A stretch of DNA of 64,000 nt. Origin: Bicyclus anynana. Taxonomy: Eukaryota > Arthropoda > Insecta > Lepidoptera > Nymphalidae. Below the pieces are notes generated by a model. That model worked only from the letters and a program-made list of their open reading frames with translations, had not been told where the DNA came from and did not search any database. This document shows positions 23,505-35,367 of the stretch, piece by piece. The translations under genes and the position numbers were made by a program. The stretch is taken from positions 7,596,501-7,660,500 of the forward strand of contig NC_069086.1 of the NCBI RefSeq assembly GCF_947172395.1, read 5' to 3'. Positions within the stretch are counted from its first letter, which is position 1; each line of letters starts with the position of its first letter.

Positions 23505-23765
23505 CTAGCGGACGCTCTTAGACCTCTTTGATCCACCTTTTTTAGTAGTATCGCTGTAAAAATGGAGTAACTTCTCCAGTTTTCCCAACATTTCACTTTA
23601 CTGATCTGCTCCCACTGATCGTAGCGTGATGAAAAGTATACTATAAAGAATTATGAAGAGTACCAAGTTTCGTTAAAATCCGTCGAGTAGTTTTTGTTTT
23701 GATTTGGAACTATTGATCGTACTCAGTGTTCGGGGTAAAATAGACTAGGCTTATACAAGTAGTTA
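23505..23765 (-). mobile_element. Helitron fragment
   Basis: Begins CTAGCGGACGC after A (reverse of the 3' end), then diverged body with GTTAAAATCCGTCGAGTAG. The 5' end is unclear. Confidence 0.5.
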
Positions 23766-23974
23766 AGCGGCCGTTACAAAGTTGCAAGTTTCACAAACTG
23801 TCTGTATACTGTACAACACAGTGAAACTAAGTAGCTTAAATGAAACTGCATTATGCAGTAACTTAAAGCATATCAAGTGATTCGCGTTTGAATTGTCTCT
23901 TTCTGGTGGGAATTTCAATACCCATTTGAAATCCCTCAGATTATTCTTAAGGAACTTTTAATGCGGGTACACAA

Positions 23975-24345
23975 AGTGTCGTAGCCGCTCCAAATACAAA
24001 ATTCAAAAAGTAATACATTCTTGTGTCAGTACGACACGAACCGTCGCATCAGTAGTTTTCAATATTATTCAAGAAAAATGACGTCCTATGTTTTTTAAAT
24101 ATTTTAAAAGCTGTTCACAAAAACTCAAAAAATAAGATAGAGTATTATTTTATTGCTAATTATTGATTATTATATTAATTTACGTAATTATTGTTAGTGT
24201 TAAATTTTGAAATACAAATAAATAAAAAAAGTTCGTATACGCGGTTGTCAAGGAGACGCTAACGTTCTTTTTTTTTGATGGGTTTCGCCGGCTTCAGTAC
24301 GTTGCTTGTAAAGACTCACTCTGCTACTCTGTGTGTGGGTATTGA
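23975..24345 (+). repeat. interspersed repeat E, copy 2 (uninterrupted)
   Basis: Continuous across the site where copy 1 holds a Helitron (TTATTCAAGAAAAATGACG near 24064), so it documents the empty site. Confidence 0.75.
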
Positions 24346-24931
24346 AAGTTCTTAAGAGCAAGAGAGGAAGTCCGTCCTTCTGTTTTTCCGGGCTAAAATC
24401 TGGAACAGCTAAACTAATTTTGATGGGACTTTCACTGGATTTTAGAGGAGATTATAGAGCACCGAAAAATAGTATCGCAGAATTTTTTAAGTAAAATTAC
24501 ACTTAAAATACAAAAGAAAACCAATGAACTCGTTTTATAACTTTAGTTTTCTTTTGTCTCCTTTAGAAACATCTAGTCCGGTAAATATAGGTTAACGTTT
24601 TAAAGTTGCAAGTCAACTTACTGCAGAGTGAACTGGGGAAGTTGTACCTTCTAGAATGAAATACGAACCTAACTTAAGTATTTATTATAGGCACTTAACA
24701 TGCATGTTATATAGCCTAACGTCTACACTTTTAACTTTATAGTGTGCATTCCACATCTTACCTGTTCAAAAGCATGAGATAGAAGATATTAGTAAAATTA
24801 ATGTATATTAAGAAAACTCAGAAGTGGATTTAAAAAAATACAAATAAAAAACCACAATTGTTGAACAACGGTTATGATTCACAATATTAGTCAGGACTAA
24901 TTAACTAACAAATGAAATTCAAATGTAACCA

Positions 24932-25135
24932 TAGTCATCATCATATCAGCCGATGGACGTCCACTGCAGGTCATAGGCCTTTTGTAGGGACTTCCACACA
25001 TCACGATACTGAGCCACCTGCCAGCGAATCCCTGCGATTCGCTTGATGTTGTCAGTCTACCTGGTCGACCAACACTTTCTAGTCTGGGGTCGCAATTACA
25101 GCACTTTGGGACCTCAACGTCCATCGGTCCTTAAC
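24932..25135 (-). mobile_element. non-LTR retrotransposon 3' fragment (L1) with 7-bp TSD
   Basis: Starts with the (ATC)n tail and ATCAGCCGATGGACGTCCAC. GTAACCA flanks it at 24925-24931 and 25136-25142. The host sequence is a dispersed repeat whose uninterrupted relative lies at about 30470-30640. Confidence 0.8.
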
Positions 25136-25285
25136 GTAACCAGAGTAAAACCCAAAAATGGCAGAGAATAACCTTGAGTAGTTCCAGAGGCTTGTGACTT
25201 AGGGTGCAGGTTACCCTTGATGACGTAGATCAAAAACTCACCTTCACTGCTAAAGTTATTCTCCCCGCCTATCCCAAAATAATCC

Positions 25286-25561
25286 ATGACAACAAGAGTG
25301 GTGAACAAGTCGAACGTCACCGGAATATTGAAGCTGATCTTTTTTTTCTTATTGTGTAAATGCTGTATGCTCCATATTGGGACCGCAGTGACGTCACCGA
25401 CGACTTCACCAGCCGCTCCTGCTCGGTGGTCACCACTCACTAAGCCCCACTCTTCACGGGACAGCTCGCTTCACCTAGTCGACCAAATGCTTCCGAAAAT
25501 ACTCGAGTGTCGTCGTGTTTCAGATTACTTTTCTCGTACAGTATTTAAAACTATCTTTTAA
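25286..25561 (+). CDS. unrecognised 91-aa ORF, possible secreted product
   Basis: ATG at 25286 in a usable context; residues 15-32 form a hydrophobic stretch (LKLIFFFLLCKCCMLHIG) that could be a signal peptide or membrane segment, followed by a P/S/T-rich part and a charged tail. The complementary strand is also open (25114-25440) and ends at a plausible GTGAGT donor near 25240, so the real strand is undecided. I do not recognise either product; it may be chance openness of a GC-richer patch. Confidence 0.2.
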   Translation: MTTRVVNKSNVTGILKLIFFFLLCKCCMLHIGTAVTSPTTSPAAPARWSPLTKPHSSRDSSLHLVDQMLPKILECRRVSDYFSRTVFKTIF

Positions 25562-25617
25562 AATTCCACATGACATTCTAACAAGATAATTCAATCTAAT
25601 TTATGTAGGTAGGTTTG

Positions 25618-25942
25618 ACGGCCTCCGTGGCGCAGTGGTATGCGCGGTGGATTTACAAGACGGAGGCCCTGGGTTCGATCCCCGGCTTGGCCGTTTGAAG
25701 TTTTCTTAATTGGTCCAGGTCTGGCTGGTGGGAGGCTTCGACCGTGGCTAGTTACCACCCTACCGGCAAAGAAGTACTGCCAAGCGATTTGGCGTTTCGG
25801 TACAATGCCGTGTAGAAATCAAAAGGAGTGTGGATTTTCATCATCCTCCTAACAAGTTAGCCCGATTCCATCTTAGATTGCATCCATCACATTACCATCA
25901 GGTAAGATTGTAGTCAAGGTTTAACTTGTAAAGAATAAAAAA
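25618..25942 (+). mobile_element. SINE B, full length
   Basis: Head GACGGCCTCCGTGGCGCAGT, B-box GGGTTCGATCCCCGG, body GGTCCAGGTCTGGCTGG and CTACCGGCAAAG, tail TTAACTTGTAAAGAATAAAA. Confidence 0.92.
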
Positions 25943-26404
25943 AGTTGCTAATACTCGATACTCGTACTAGTAATCGGAAAAAAATGTAAAGTAAGCAAAG
26001 TCAGAATAAAAATACGCTTATATAAATGTACGAATAAACTACTTACTAAAACAAAATACGACTGTAAATATAGTATGTAACTTCACATGTAGTATTCAAA
26101 TTATATTCAATGAAATAATAAAAAAATAATTTATAGCAGCGAGTTGATATTTTGAAGCTGTCAGTTAATAGATAACTTGTATGAGGTCGTAATTTTATTG
26201 CCTTTCAAAGCACGCTCAGGCATCAAATAACAAATTAATGAGAACGATTGATGGGCTGCTGATGTCATGCTTCAAAAGGGTGATTAATGTTTAGAGTACG
26301 TGTATTTTGTTTATAAATACTTATATTCCATCAATGTTTAACAGCTTTTTTACTTGCCTTGTACACGAGTATAATAATTATGTGTGTCAAATATTACCTA
26401 CAAG

Positions 26405-26545
26405 TTAAAGTTAAAACGAACTGTCACCAAACAGTGGTATATTACCGGCTCTTTTCAGCAGAATCTGCCTTCCGAACCGGTGGTAGAATCTTTTCAAATA
26501 GTCACCTGACGTTTCGAAAGTGCTTGTGAATTGAGTCTACTTGAA
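26405..26545. repeat. interspersed repeat H, fragment
   Basis: Contains CTGCCTTCCGAACCGGTGGTAG, the reverse of a block found at 44560-44600 (ACACCGGTTCGGAAAGCAGG). Related pieces occur at 17725-17830 and 57095-57245 (ACGAGGGTTCCAA). Probably the 3' region of a non-LTR element; no ORF left. Confidence 0.55.
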
Positions 26546-26597
26546 TTAAATCAATTTTATTATTTAAATGTTTATTAGTTTGTAATAAATTGTTAAA

Positions 26598-27271
26598 CTA
26601 GCGGACGTCTGCGAATTCGTCCATGTTAAATTCAGTTTTTCACAAAATTCGCGGTTATGTTTATGTTTTTTTTGGGATAATAATATGCTATATTTGTCCA
26701 ATAACCTCCTCCATCTGCCAGTGAAGCTCCCGTTAAAATCGTTTTAAACCGTTCCAGAGATTAGTCCAGACAAACAGAAAGACGGACAGACAGAAAGTTT
26801 TAATAAAGCTTGTTTATGTTTTAGTGTAAATAACTATAACTTGAAATCACACACAGATACTTCAATTTTATTTATATAGGTATAGACCCGGTCAAGCTTC
26901 GTTTTGACATAAGTGCACTTATTCTCTATCCCTACTCTACCCCTACCCTACCCCCAAACCTACCCCTACCCCTACCCTTCCCCTACCCTTCCCCTACCCT
27001 ACCCCATCCCTACCCCTACCCTACCCCTACCCCTACCCTACCCCTACCCTACCCTTACCCCTACCCTACCCCTACCGCTTGACTCTTAAACGTTTGTATG
27101 GGAAATAGAAAAGGGCAGTTTTTAGGGTTTTCCCGGAAATTATTTGATTTTTTCTCACCTTTTAAACCTTCCCTATACCTCCACGAACATTTCAAGACCA
27201 AGATAAGATAAATCCGTTAAGCCGTTCTCGAGTTTTAGCGAGACTAACGAATTCATTTTTATATATATAGA
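26598..27271 (-). mobile_element. Helitron(s) with CCCTA minisatellite
   Basis: Left end CTAGCGGACGTCTGCG after A; right end ATATATATAGA before T. May be two elements, the second starting near 26884 (CCGGTCAAGCTTCG). The minisatellite is at 26926-27077. Confidence 0.6.
26926..27077. repeat. CCCTACCCCTA minisatellite
   Basis: About 150 bp of CCCTA/CCCCTA units, closer to a uniform 11-mer than the array at 7880. Confidence 0.9.
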
Positions 27272-27402
27272 TATTCATGTACCATCTACATCTACCGACC
27301 ACCTGTATATATAATGCATGCATCTGCAAATAAAAAATTGATTAATTGATTGATTGATATTGATGGTAACCCCTGAAAATTGTCCAACTGTTATATAAAA
27401 TA

Positions 27403-27914
27403 CTAGCGGACTCGCTCAAGCTTCGCTTTGACTTATTAATTTATTTATTTGCACTTCTTCCCTATCCCTACCTTACACTACCATACTCCTACCCCTACCC
27501 CTACCCTACCCCTACCCTACCTCTACTCTACCCCTACCCTACCCTACCCTACAACTACCCTACCACTACCCTACCCCTACCCTATCCCTATACCATAAAC
27601 CTACCCTACCACTACCTTACCCTACCCCTACCCTACCTCTACCCTACCCCTACCCTACCCCTACCCTACCCCTACCCTACCCCTACCCTACCCCTACCCT
27701 ACCCCTACCCTACCGCTACCCTACCCCTACCCTACCCCTATACCATACCCCTACCCTACCACTACCCTATCCTAGGATTTAGGGGTTTGAAAAATAGATG
27801 TTGGCCGATTCTCAGACCTACTGAATATGCACAAAAAATTTCATCAAAATCGGTCGAGCCGTTTCGGAGGAGTTCAAGTTCGAACACCGCGACACGAGAA
27901 TTTTATATATTAGA
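27403..27914 (-). mobile_element. Helitron, 512 bp, mostly minisatellite
   Basis: Left end CTAGCGGACTCGC after A, right end TATATATTAGA before T. About 60 percent of its length is the minisatellite at 27458-27772. Confidence 0.7.
27458..27772. repeat. CCCTACCCCTA minisatellite, the longest in the window
   Basis: Roughly 315 bp of CCCTA/CCCCTA units, with a stretch near 27640-27740 in near-perfect 11-bp register. Confidence 0.92.
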
Positions 27915-28039
27915 TTTTCACAATTGTTATGTCTAGAGGGTGACTTGGAAGGAGAGTGCCTCACCACCACCATCATAGTCCATCATAGTCCATCGTCGTC
28001 TGACTCGCCATGAATATCATATTATATAAAAAGTTGGAG

Positions 28040-28205
28040 CAGTATCATCATCATCATTACCAGCTGATGAGAAGATGGACTTAGCTGGACATAGGCCTCT
28101 TGCATGGACTTCCAAACAAAATCCAGCCAATTCGCCAGCATCCAGCGGTTTTATGTTCTCGGTCCACATAGTGGGGAGTCGACAAACTCTGCGATGTCCG
28201 GTTCA
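28040..28205 (-). mobile_element. non-LTR retrotransposon 3' fragment (L1), degraded
   Basis: (CATCAT)n, CAGCTGATGAGAAGATGGAC and GGACATAGGCCTCTTGCATG mark a diverged copy. Confidence 0.6.
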
Positions 28206-28554
28206 GTTTGAAAAGTACAAATAGTACGCTGTTAGAATGCGAGTTATCATATGAAATAAATTTGTTGTGACTCAGAGAGTGGACCTAGATTACTGGAATG
28301 AAACAAGTGTTCGCGAGTCATATAATCCGTTCTATTTTAATTCTCATCAAAATACATACGTGAGCAATATCTATTTTGATATCATCTAATGAAAATATCG
28401 AAACACTCACACGTGGAGTCTTTTTCAATTCTCAAGAGACGTCGTCATATCCGAAAATTTTTATATGCATACGGGCAAGTACTACTTCCTTTCTTATTTC
28501 TGAAGCCAAGCAGCATAGTTGTATTCCAGCCTTAAGGGCAGGGGCCATGCGAGC

Positions 28555-28860
28555 GTAACTTTCGGAGCTACAGGGATTTAAAGGTTCAAATTTGCGGCGC
28601 TGCCATGGATTGCTATAAAACGCTCCATACCAAATGGCACGAAAGAATGACGTCGTCGCTGAGAGAGATCGTTAAATTTGTATGGGCGTTCAAACATAAT
28701 TACAATTATCTTTGGTATTTGTGAGTTTATCTTTATACTACATTGTATAATGAAAAATGCCACAATGAAAATAAGGAAGCTAAAACTGTATGAATTTTCA
28801 TCTAATTGCGTTAGAAGGTTTTGAATTGATTTTGACATTTTATTATCTTATTTATTCATC
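28555..28860 (+). repeat. interspersed repeat F, copy 2
   Basis: TTTCGGAGCTACAGGGATTT, TGCGGCGCTGCC, TTTGTATGGGCGTTCAAAC and a GGAAGCTAAAACTGTATGAA block, shared with 296-545 and 45340-45670. Confidence 0.75.
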
Positions 28861-29059
28861 CATCCAGACAATCAAGATTTTTATATTTTAGTTAACATGG
28901 ACCTTAATTACCCGAATGTCTCGTAAAAATTAATATATTAAAACTCTGTCATCATCCTTGTTATAGGCGCATCAGGTTGATGGAGTTAATGGTAGGCATT
29001 TAATCACCAATCCCACCAAACCCCATTCACATCGTATTAGTAATTTTTGAGAAAATTAT

Positions 29060-29440
29060 ATATAATGCTCCCGACCGACTTTTTCGGTCACGGCGGCTAA
29101 TCTCATGGTGAGATTAACCATGTACGCAGGAGATATTACAGTGCACAAGTGTATGCGCAAGCACAGGTGCACTCTCTCTTCCCTCACTCTCGAAATCCGA
29201 TGGGACGGCAGACCGACACGACCGGTGAGAGATCAGGCGCAGGACCGACGGCTTTACGTGCTCTCCGAGGCACGGGGGTGTACTAACACCGCCAATTTCC
29301 CAACTCCAGGCTGCTATTAAGATTTTCCTTGTAAGAAAAATCCCAATTTGTTTTTGCTGTCCTGACCCGGGATTCGAACCCTGGACCTCATTGTCCATAG
29401 CTGAACCAGCTAACCACGGGACTAATGAGGCAGTTTTGAG
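29060..29440 (-). mobile_element. SINE C (tRNA-derived)
   Basis: On the minus strand it begins with TCATTAGTCCCGTGGTTAGC (A-box region) and GGGTTCGAATCCCGGGTCAG (B-box), then a body with CCTCGGAGAGCACGTAAAGC. Fragments of the same family occur at 45880-46385 and 50240-50330. Confidence 0.8.
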
Positions 29441-31439
29441 AAAATAGCGGACATACAAACCTACCTATCGACTCGTACATACATGCATAAAAGTCAAAAA
29501 AGAAACTTAAATTGGGTTAATAATATAAAAAAAATAAGTCGAGCACAGCGAAGTGTACTTTAGTAAATACGGTATTTATATTCTTTTTCTGGTACTCACT
29601 AGACGTTTATGTCAAAGCAAATATATATTTCGCGGATACATAAAAATTCCCCTTTCAGCACCGCCATGATTTTATGATCTCGGTAAAATGTATTTGTCGA
29701 GAAATGCTGCCAGCTAGACTTTGCGGGCGTTATTTTTCACCGTTCCAGTGTTAAAAAAAAACGATTGATTTAGCGAGTTCAAAACGCTTGTGCTCGTTTT
29801 TGTTTCACTGTCCCGCCCAGATCACACATCACCCCATTTTTAATTAATAATAAGATATTAAATATGAAACATAGGTATCAGCTATTAGTAGGCACTCTTT
29901 TATTTGGTGTTGTCAAAACTAAAGAACCACGGGCCAAATATCCAAATTGGCTATAGTAGGAGCATGCTCTGACAAATAATGCCTTCCAAAAATGAGGATC
30001 TGTGGCTAGCGCAAGCTTCAGCTACGAAAAAGTTACAGAAAAATCTTGTTCCTACGAATTAAGTCGCCAACTAAATGAAAACACATTCCAAAGTCAAATT
30101 GAATGGAAATATCAGTCGCGTAGAAAACTGGCAGTTATCGCATTTACAAGACTTAATACTGCCTGAGAAATGCAGTCGAAAGCTGATAGCTATCAGCTTA
30201 GCCTTTTTTTAATTCCTAACGAATACTCCGCTGAATTTAATATGGATCGTTCAAAACGACCTATTGTCATAAAGTAGGGATATCAATCGTATAATTCTAA
30301 CTTATTTTATAAATGCGTATATGAGTTTGTTTATTACGCTTACACGCTTAAACTATTAACCTGATATTAATTTTGTTTTGAAATTTTCACCAATGGTGAT
30401 AGTTTTAAAACCATCAAAATGCTGATGATGTAGTTCTAGCAGAAGTTTCAAAACTGGATTGAAAAAATAAGAAGACCAATGTCGAACAAAGATTATGATT
30501 CACAATATTTGTCAGGACAACTTAATTAACAAATCGAACTGTAGCCAAAATAAGACCCTAGAATGGCTGAGAATGACCTTGAGTGAAGTCACGCACTTGT
30601 GAACGCTGTGTACCTATAGGGTTAAAGGCCAATCATTAAAATACACTGATGATCAAACACATAAGAACGCAAAATTTCAAGTCAATCCGATGCCAAGAAG
30701 TGATTGTAATTCATATATCAAGATATAATAGTTAAATTACGAATTCACGTTTATCGCCTAAATACTAAAGATATTTTTATTTGGAGGCTAAGTTTTGTTG
30801 TTTTTTTAGGCTTTTTTTCTATACGTAGAGAATTATCATACAGACAAAGTTAGACGTAGGTAGGTATTAGGTAGTAGGTACATATAAAATTATAATTATG
30901 AATATCACTACATACTTATAATAATAAATAAAAAAAAATAGAAAGGCTTTTAAATCCGTTGAGTCTAGCACAGTGAAAAGCAAGCTAATACATCTGTTGA
31001 GTAGTTAGTGACTACCTTGCACAGCGAAAAGCATGCGAGCAACGAATAGCAGACAAAAGCCAGTGGGTTCCGTATAATGCCACCCTCAATAAGTGTTCAG
31101 TAATCAGAAGACGATTCATCTTAGAGTCAGGCATACTTCAAATCAGAGTGTGATTTTGTTAAAATAATATTGTTATTACATCAATTTTATTGCGTAACTC
31201 AGATGGTACTTATTTAAATTTTTATTGAGCAGGAATTTTACTACCGGCAGTTAGATAAACGGAAACACAATCTGTTACAATATGGCTCTATCCCTTACAA
31301 TGTACGCAATAATCGTAAGAAAAACTCCTAATCGTTTCAACATCGCCGTAGATAGCGTTGTATCCGATCATTAATGGAGTGTATTGGATACTATTTTGGC
31401 AGCAAACAGTTGGTTTTTCAATGGTTTTGCAATGTGGGA
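29441..31439. other. stretch without a recognisable gene
   Basis: A dispersed-repeat piece at about 30470-30640 resembles the sequence around 24850-25210. Otherwise I see no gene or known repeat. Confidence 0.45.
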
Positions 31440-31789
31440 GGGCGCTAGGGGGCGGCGGTATCGAGCGTAGGCGAGCCGCCCCGCGCTACGAAGCCCTACT
31501 AGAGCCAGTTCGTCGGCAGGCACCGCGCGCGCCGCTGCCGTCTCGCGCAACTTGTTCCAACTGCATAAAACAACTTTCATATTATATCTAAGCGCTGTTC
31601 ACGTGCATCCACCAGACAGTGGCGACCCCTATCGTAGACTCTACGCTTCTTAACCTTCGCGTGTTCTTCGTGATATCTCTTAACAACGGAACGATATAAA
31701 ATATAGTGCGAAAATTTGAAATGATTTGTGATAGACGAGTGTTTGTAAAATAGATTTGGTGACAGCGGCGTACCGTCGTGATGCTACAA
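31440..31789 (+). promoter_or_regulatory. GC-rich promoter and probable first exon of an unplaced gene
   Basis: Bases 31440-31560 are strikingly GC-rich for this window (GGGCGGCGG, CGAGCCGCCCCGCG, GCGCGCGCCG). Then comes an E-box CACGTG near 31599 and a unique stretch without repeats that ends CGTCGTGATGCTACAAG followed by GTATGT, a good splice donor at 31790. The last ATG (31780) would encode only MLQ before the intron, so the exon may be wholly 5'UTR or carry a tiny start. No TATA box is obvious. No convincing second exon was found downstream. Confidence 0.45.
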
Positions 31790-32793
31790 GGTATGTAAGG
31801 AATCACGAAGATTTTGTAAAGGTATTACAATTCGTGTTATTACTCTACCGGTCTGTGTTACAGCTGTCGTGTTGCGTGACGAATCGTATTTTTCTTAGTA
31901 CTTAGGTAAAGATACCATTTCGTATTTGGTGTTTTGGTGATTTAACTATTAATTAAGATGTGACTTATAAAATTGGCTGAGGGTTGTTTTGGATTTATCC
32001 CAACAGAATAGAATATATTATCATATGAATTTAAATCAGCAAAAGCAAAAAAAAATCAATTAAAATATTTATAAAAAAAAATAGAATGCAATAAGAAGTA
32101 GAAAATAAATACTTAACTAATTTACGGTAGTTGGGCTTACAGTTAGTAAACAGAGACTTATAAAAAACACCATAAAAGAAAACTAAGCTAACTCAAAAAT
32201 TTACAAAACGACTAGTACTAGCACAAACACAAGTGGCTGTTTGACTATATAATATTATTTTAATAATATTAAGTACAGGAATATTAATAGAAAGCACACA
32301 TAGAATGTTGACCCTGAAACGTCGCTCAAGCCTAGGAGTATTACATAAAATATGCCTTATTATTTCCTCGTACTTTTTTATCGCCCGGTGCTACGTCGAC
32401 GTGCACTATTAATTTTTTCTTGGCTGTAAATATTATTTTTTCCTATACCTCGATCTATTCTTAGAAACGTTCTCATGAGCTACGTGTATTTATACAGGAC
32501 CAATCTGCGTCGTATTTTGTTCATGAATAATTAAGTATGTCAGAGTTGCCAAGACTGTTAGTTATTTCTAATGAAAAGCTGGATAAACATTGATTTGGAT
32601 ACGCTCCGTTGGTAGCGAACAGAAAATTTTGGCGTTCTCTCAATTGACGTGTTGTCAATAGATAAAATTAACTTCCCAATATCGATTTCCGATCCAAGAT
32701 TCCAAGACAATTGGGTAGCAGTAGATGTTATACTAAATGCACATGACAAAACATGCTGAGTTTTTTTTTAAACTGTGCAAGTGTTATATGTAC

Positions 32794-33051
32794 CAGTGGC
32801 GTAGCGTGCCTTGGAGGGGCCCAAATGAAGGGTAAGGAATTCTCAGTGAAACAAAATGCTTGCCATTTTGTATGATGTTTTCAACTTTCGGGTACACGTT
32901 TAACCCAGAAAAAAACAGTTTTTTTACTTTTATTATTTCTGAATTCTACAGTTTTTTTTTGATTATTTACTAATTTGCTGCTTAAGGGGCCTCTGTAGTT
33001 CGGGGGCCCCGTATCATTGATATGGCTGATACGGTGGTAGCTACGCCCCTT
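32794..33051. mobile_element. hAT-type MITE, 258 bp
   Basis: Left end CAGTGGCGTAGC, right end reverse AAGGGGCGTAGC; flanks ATATGTAC (32786-32793) and ATATATAC (33052-33059) are an 8-bp duplication with one difference. A partial relative lies near 60030-60058 (ending ACGCTATGCCACTG). Confidence 0.75.
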
Positions 33052-33544
33052 ATATATACCACATGCTCTTGGCACATTTGGACCTCTGGCCCAACCCGAA
33101 TGGCTGTGAGCTCAGTAGTAATCTAACATAAAAGAAAAATTACAACTTGATGACTTTTCTTGGGGCAAATGAATTTGTTACGGGCCTCAGATGGTACAGT
33201 TTCGCCGCTGTGTAAACCTGATGTTTATTGACAAAACATCGTCTAAAGGGAACATCGCCTTGAGGGACAGTCGCTTAGAACATCCACTGCGCTTCGCCCG
33301 TCTATCTGAGGCACAGGTGTTATCACTTATGCCATAGATTAGAGGCACGTGAGGTTTATGCCCCACGTTGCGTGCACAAGGTTTTTAATGAGGCTATCTG
33401 GTAATTTTTCAATATAGGGTCGTAATGAGTCCTCAGGGTAGACAGTGCATTTTGGCTATGAAGCGCCACTGCCTGTAATTTCACTGGCTACCACATAGAT
33501 AATACCAAAATACAGCGATGTTACTTGACGCAGAAATAATAAGC

Positions 33545-33843
33545 TTTTTTTTATTCTCTACAAGATAGCCCTTGAACAAAATCTCTCCTGGTGGTAAGTG
33601 ATGATGCAATCTAAGATGGAAGCGGGCTAACTTGTTAGGAGTAGCATGAAATCCACACTCCTTTCGGTTTTTACACGACATCGTACCGGCGGTACGTCTT
33701 TGTCGGAAGAGTGGTAACTAGCCACGACCCAAGCTTCCCACCAGCAAGACCTGGACCAAATTAAGAAAACCTCAATTGGCCCTGTCGGGGATCGAACCCG
33801 ACCTCCAACTTGTAAATCAACCGTACATACCACGGCGGCCGTC
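33545..33843 (-). mobile_element. SINE B, near full length
   Basis: Reverse copy with tail poly(T) at 33546, B-box reverse GGGGATCGAACCC and head near 33840. Confidence 0.9.
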
Positions 33844-34159
33844 AAGCTGTGGAAATGTATTGGGTATTGGATGACCTACTATAATTTATTATGAAATTGT
33901 TTCAATCAAACTATGATAAGTTAAAAATATAACAAAATAATGTATATACACACTATAATTTCATTAAATATTAACGGTAACAACGATAAAGGAGCAGACT
34001 GGGCTGTTTGCTCGTTATAACTTGTACAGGCCCTAAGGGCCTGCCCAGGAGCGGAACCGCGATCAAAGTAAGGCCCTGGTATATTATTATGACGCAGCCT
34101 TGAAATGTTTTATGAGCTTCGTACGTACTTATGTTGTTTTGTTAAATTAATATTTCGAA

Positions 34160-34760
34160 ACAAGTAATAAAATAATAAAAAATATTTATTTATCACACAG
34201 TAACAAATTTCTAATACAATAATAGAGTAGATCCCTGGCTACCAAACTAGCTGTAACTGTATCTTGGGAGCCAGTGGATTCCCATTAGTGTTACTTTTTA
34301 AAATTAAGATAATCTATAGCAGGCAAAAACAAGAAAGGTAAAACAAGATGTCTGTGTGTGTGTGTGTGTGGGTGTGTATGTAAGTGAGTGTTTAATTAAG
34401 TATGAACACGCTTGCTAAGAAAAGTATCCTCATGTGTTCGAGTTTAAAGAATGTGTTGAACGATTAGATTTTCGACATGGTTGTAATCGCAATCAATTAA
34501 CCAGTTAAATATGTACGTCTTAAAAGCATGATTACTTAATTTTCTGATACTGAGTTTATTTTTTTGTAGTAAGTTATAAATACGTGGAGCAATATATAGG
34601 TATTGTATACGGGCAAAACAGCTTGCAAAAAATGGTCTAGGGCATGTATTTCTTCTAGAAGAAGTTATAGGGATTAAAGGAACCAATTCACGATGATACA
34701 AACTGTGACAATATACCTACTATTGTCACATACCAAAATATTTTACACAAAGAGAGAACT
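34160..34760 (-). mobile_element. non-LTR retrotransposon 3' end (family L3)
   Basis: The minus-strand frame 34444-34701 has RRNTCPRPFF, YLYIAPRIYNLL and FKTYIFNWL, typical of the C-terminus of a non-LTR reverse transcriptase. Downstream (lower coordinates) is a 3'UTR with CTGGCTACCAAACTAGCTG. 5'-truncated. Confidence 0.75.
34352..34380. repeat. (TG)n microsatellite
   Basis: TCTGTGTGTG followed by further TG units and GGTGTGTATG, within the L3 3'UTR. Confidence 0.85.
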
Positions 34761-35367
34761 CAGAGATATACCTATAAATGTATTAAATTAAGGAGAAATC
34801 TTGCTCAAATGGCTTCCAAAGTTAATGATCACTAATTCATAACACTAATTCATAATAAAATATTGAAAAAAATGTATACTTATCCATCTGTCTCATTTTT
34901 ATTTTTCAGTTTTTAAATTTTTAGACTGAGTTATGGCCTTTTTGAAATTGAGTTTTGTTTTGTCATTATTATTAGTTTTGTTGATGTGGCAAGTTAAACA
35001 ATAAATATTTTTTCCAATTTAATTAAATAATATAAAAGCTATAAAAATTACTGACTTTAAAAGGCTGAAACAAGTAATATTTAAATATTATAGAACTGAA
35101 ACAAGTAAATAATATGGCCAATTATTATTTTTTTGAGGTCGTTGCTAAACAACGATATCTGACAATATTTTTATTTGGAAGACTTCATATTTGGAATTTC
35201 CCTTTTAGTAGGTTTAATTTTTTGAATTTTATTCAACTGTATTAAAACTTTAGTTTGTTTTTCTAGTGACTGTTCCATACACTTATGTCTATATCGGGTT
35301 AGGTCGCATAACCTCCTATTTTGATGTTGGTTAATAAATAAACAATGACTTATCAGAAAAGTTTTTG

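Noticed and set aside
25640..25852. plus-strand ORF of 70 aa
   Set aside because: Falls entirely within a SINE B; equivalent frames appear in other SINE B copies (35460, 46601, 53700).
26926..27772. telomere or interstitial telomeric repeat
   Set aside because: The unit is CCCTACCCCTA, not the insect TTAGG, and it sits inside Helitron ends.
28376..28558. plus-strand ORF of 60 aa
   Set aside because: Runs into repeat F and has no motif.
31358..31591. ORFs on both strands across the GC-rich block
   Set aside because: Open frames there follow from high GC content; arginine/alanine-rich products lack any domain, and a promoter/first exon explains the block better.
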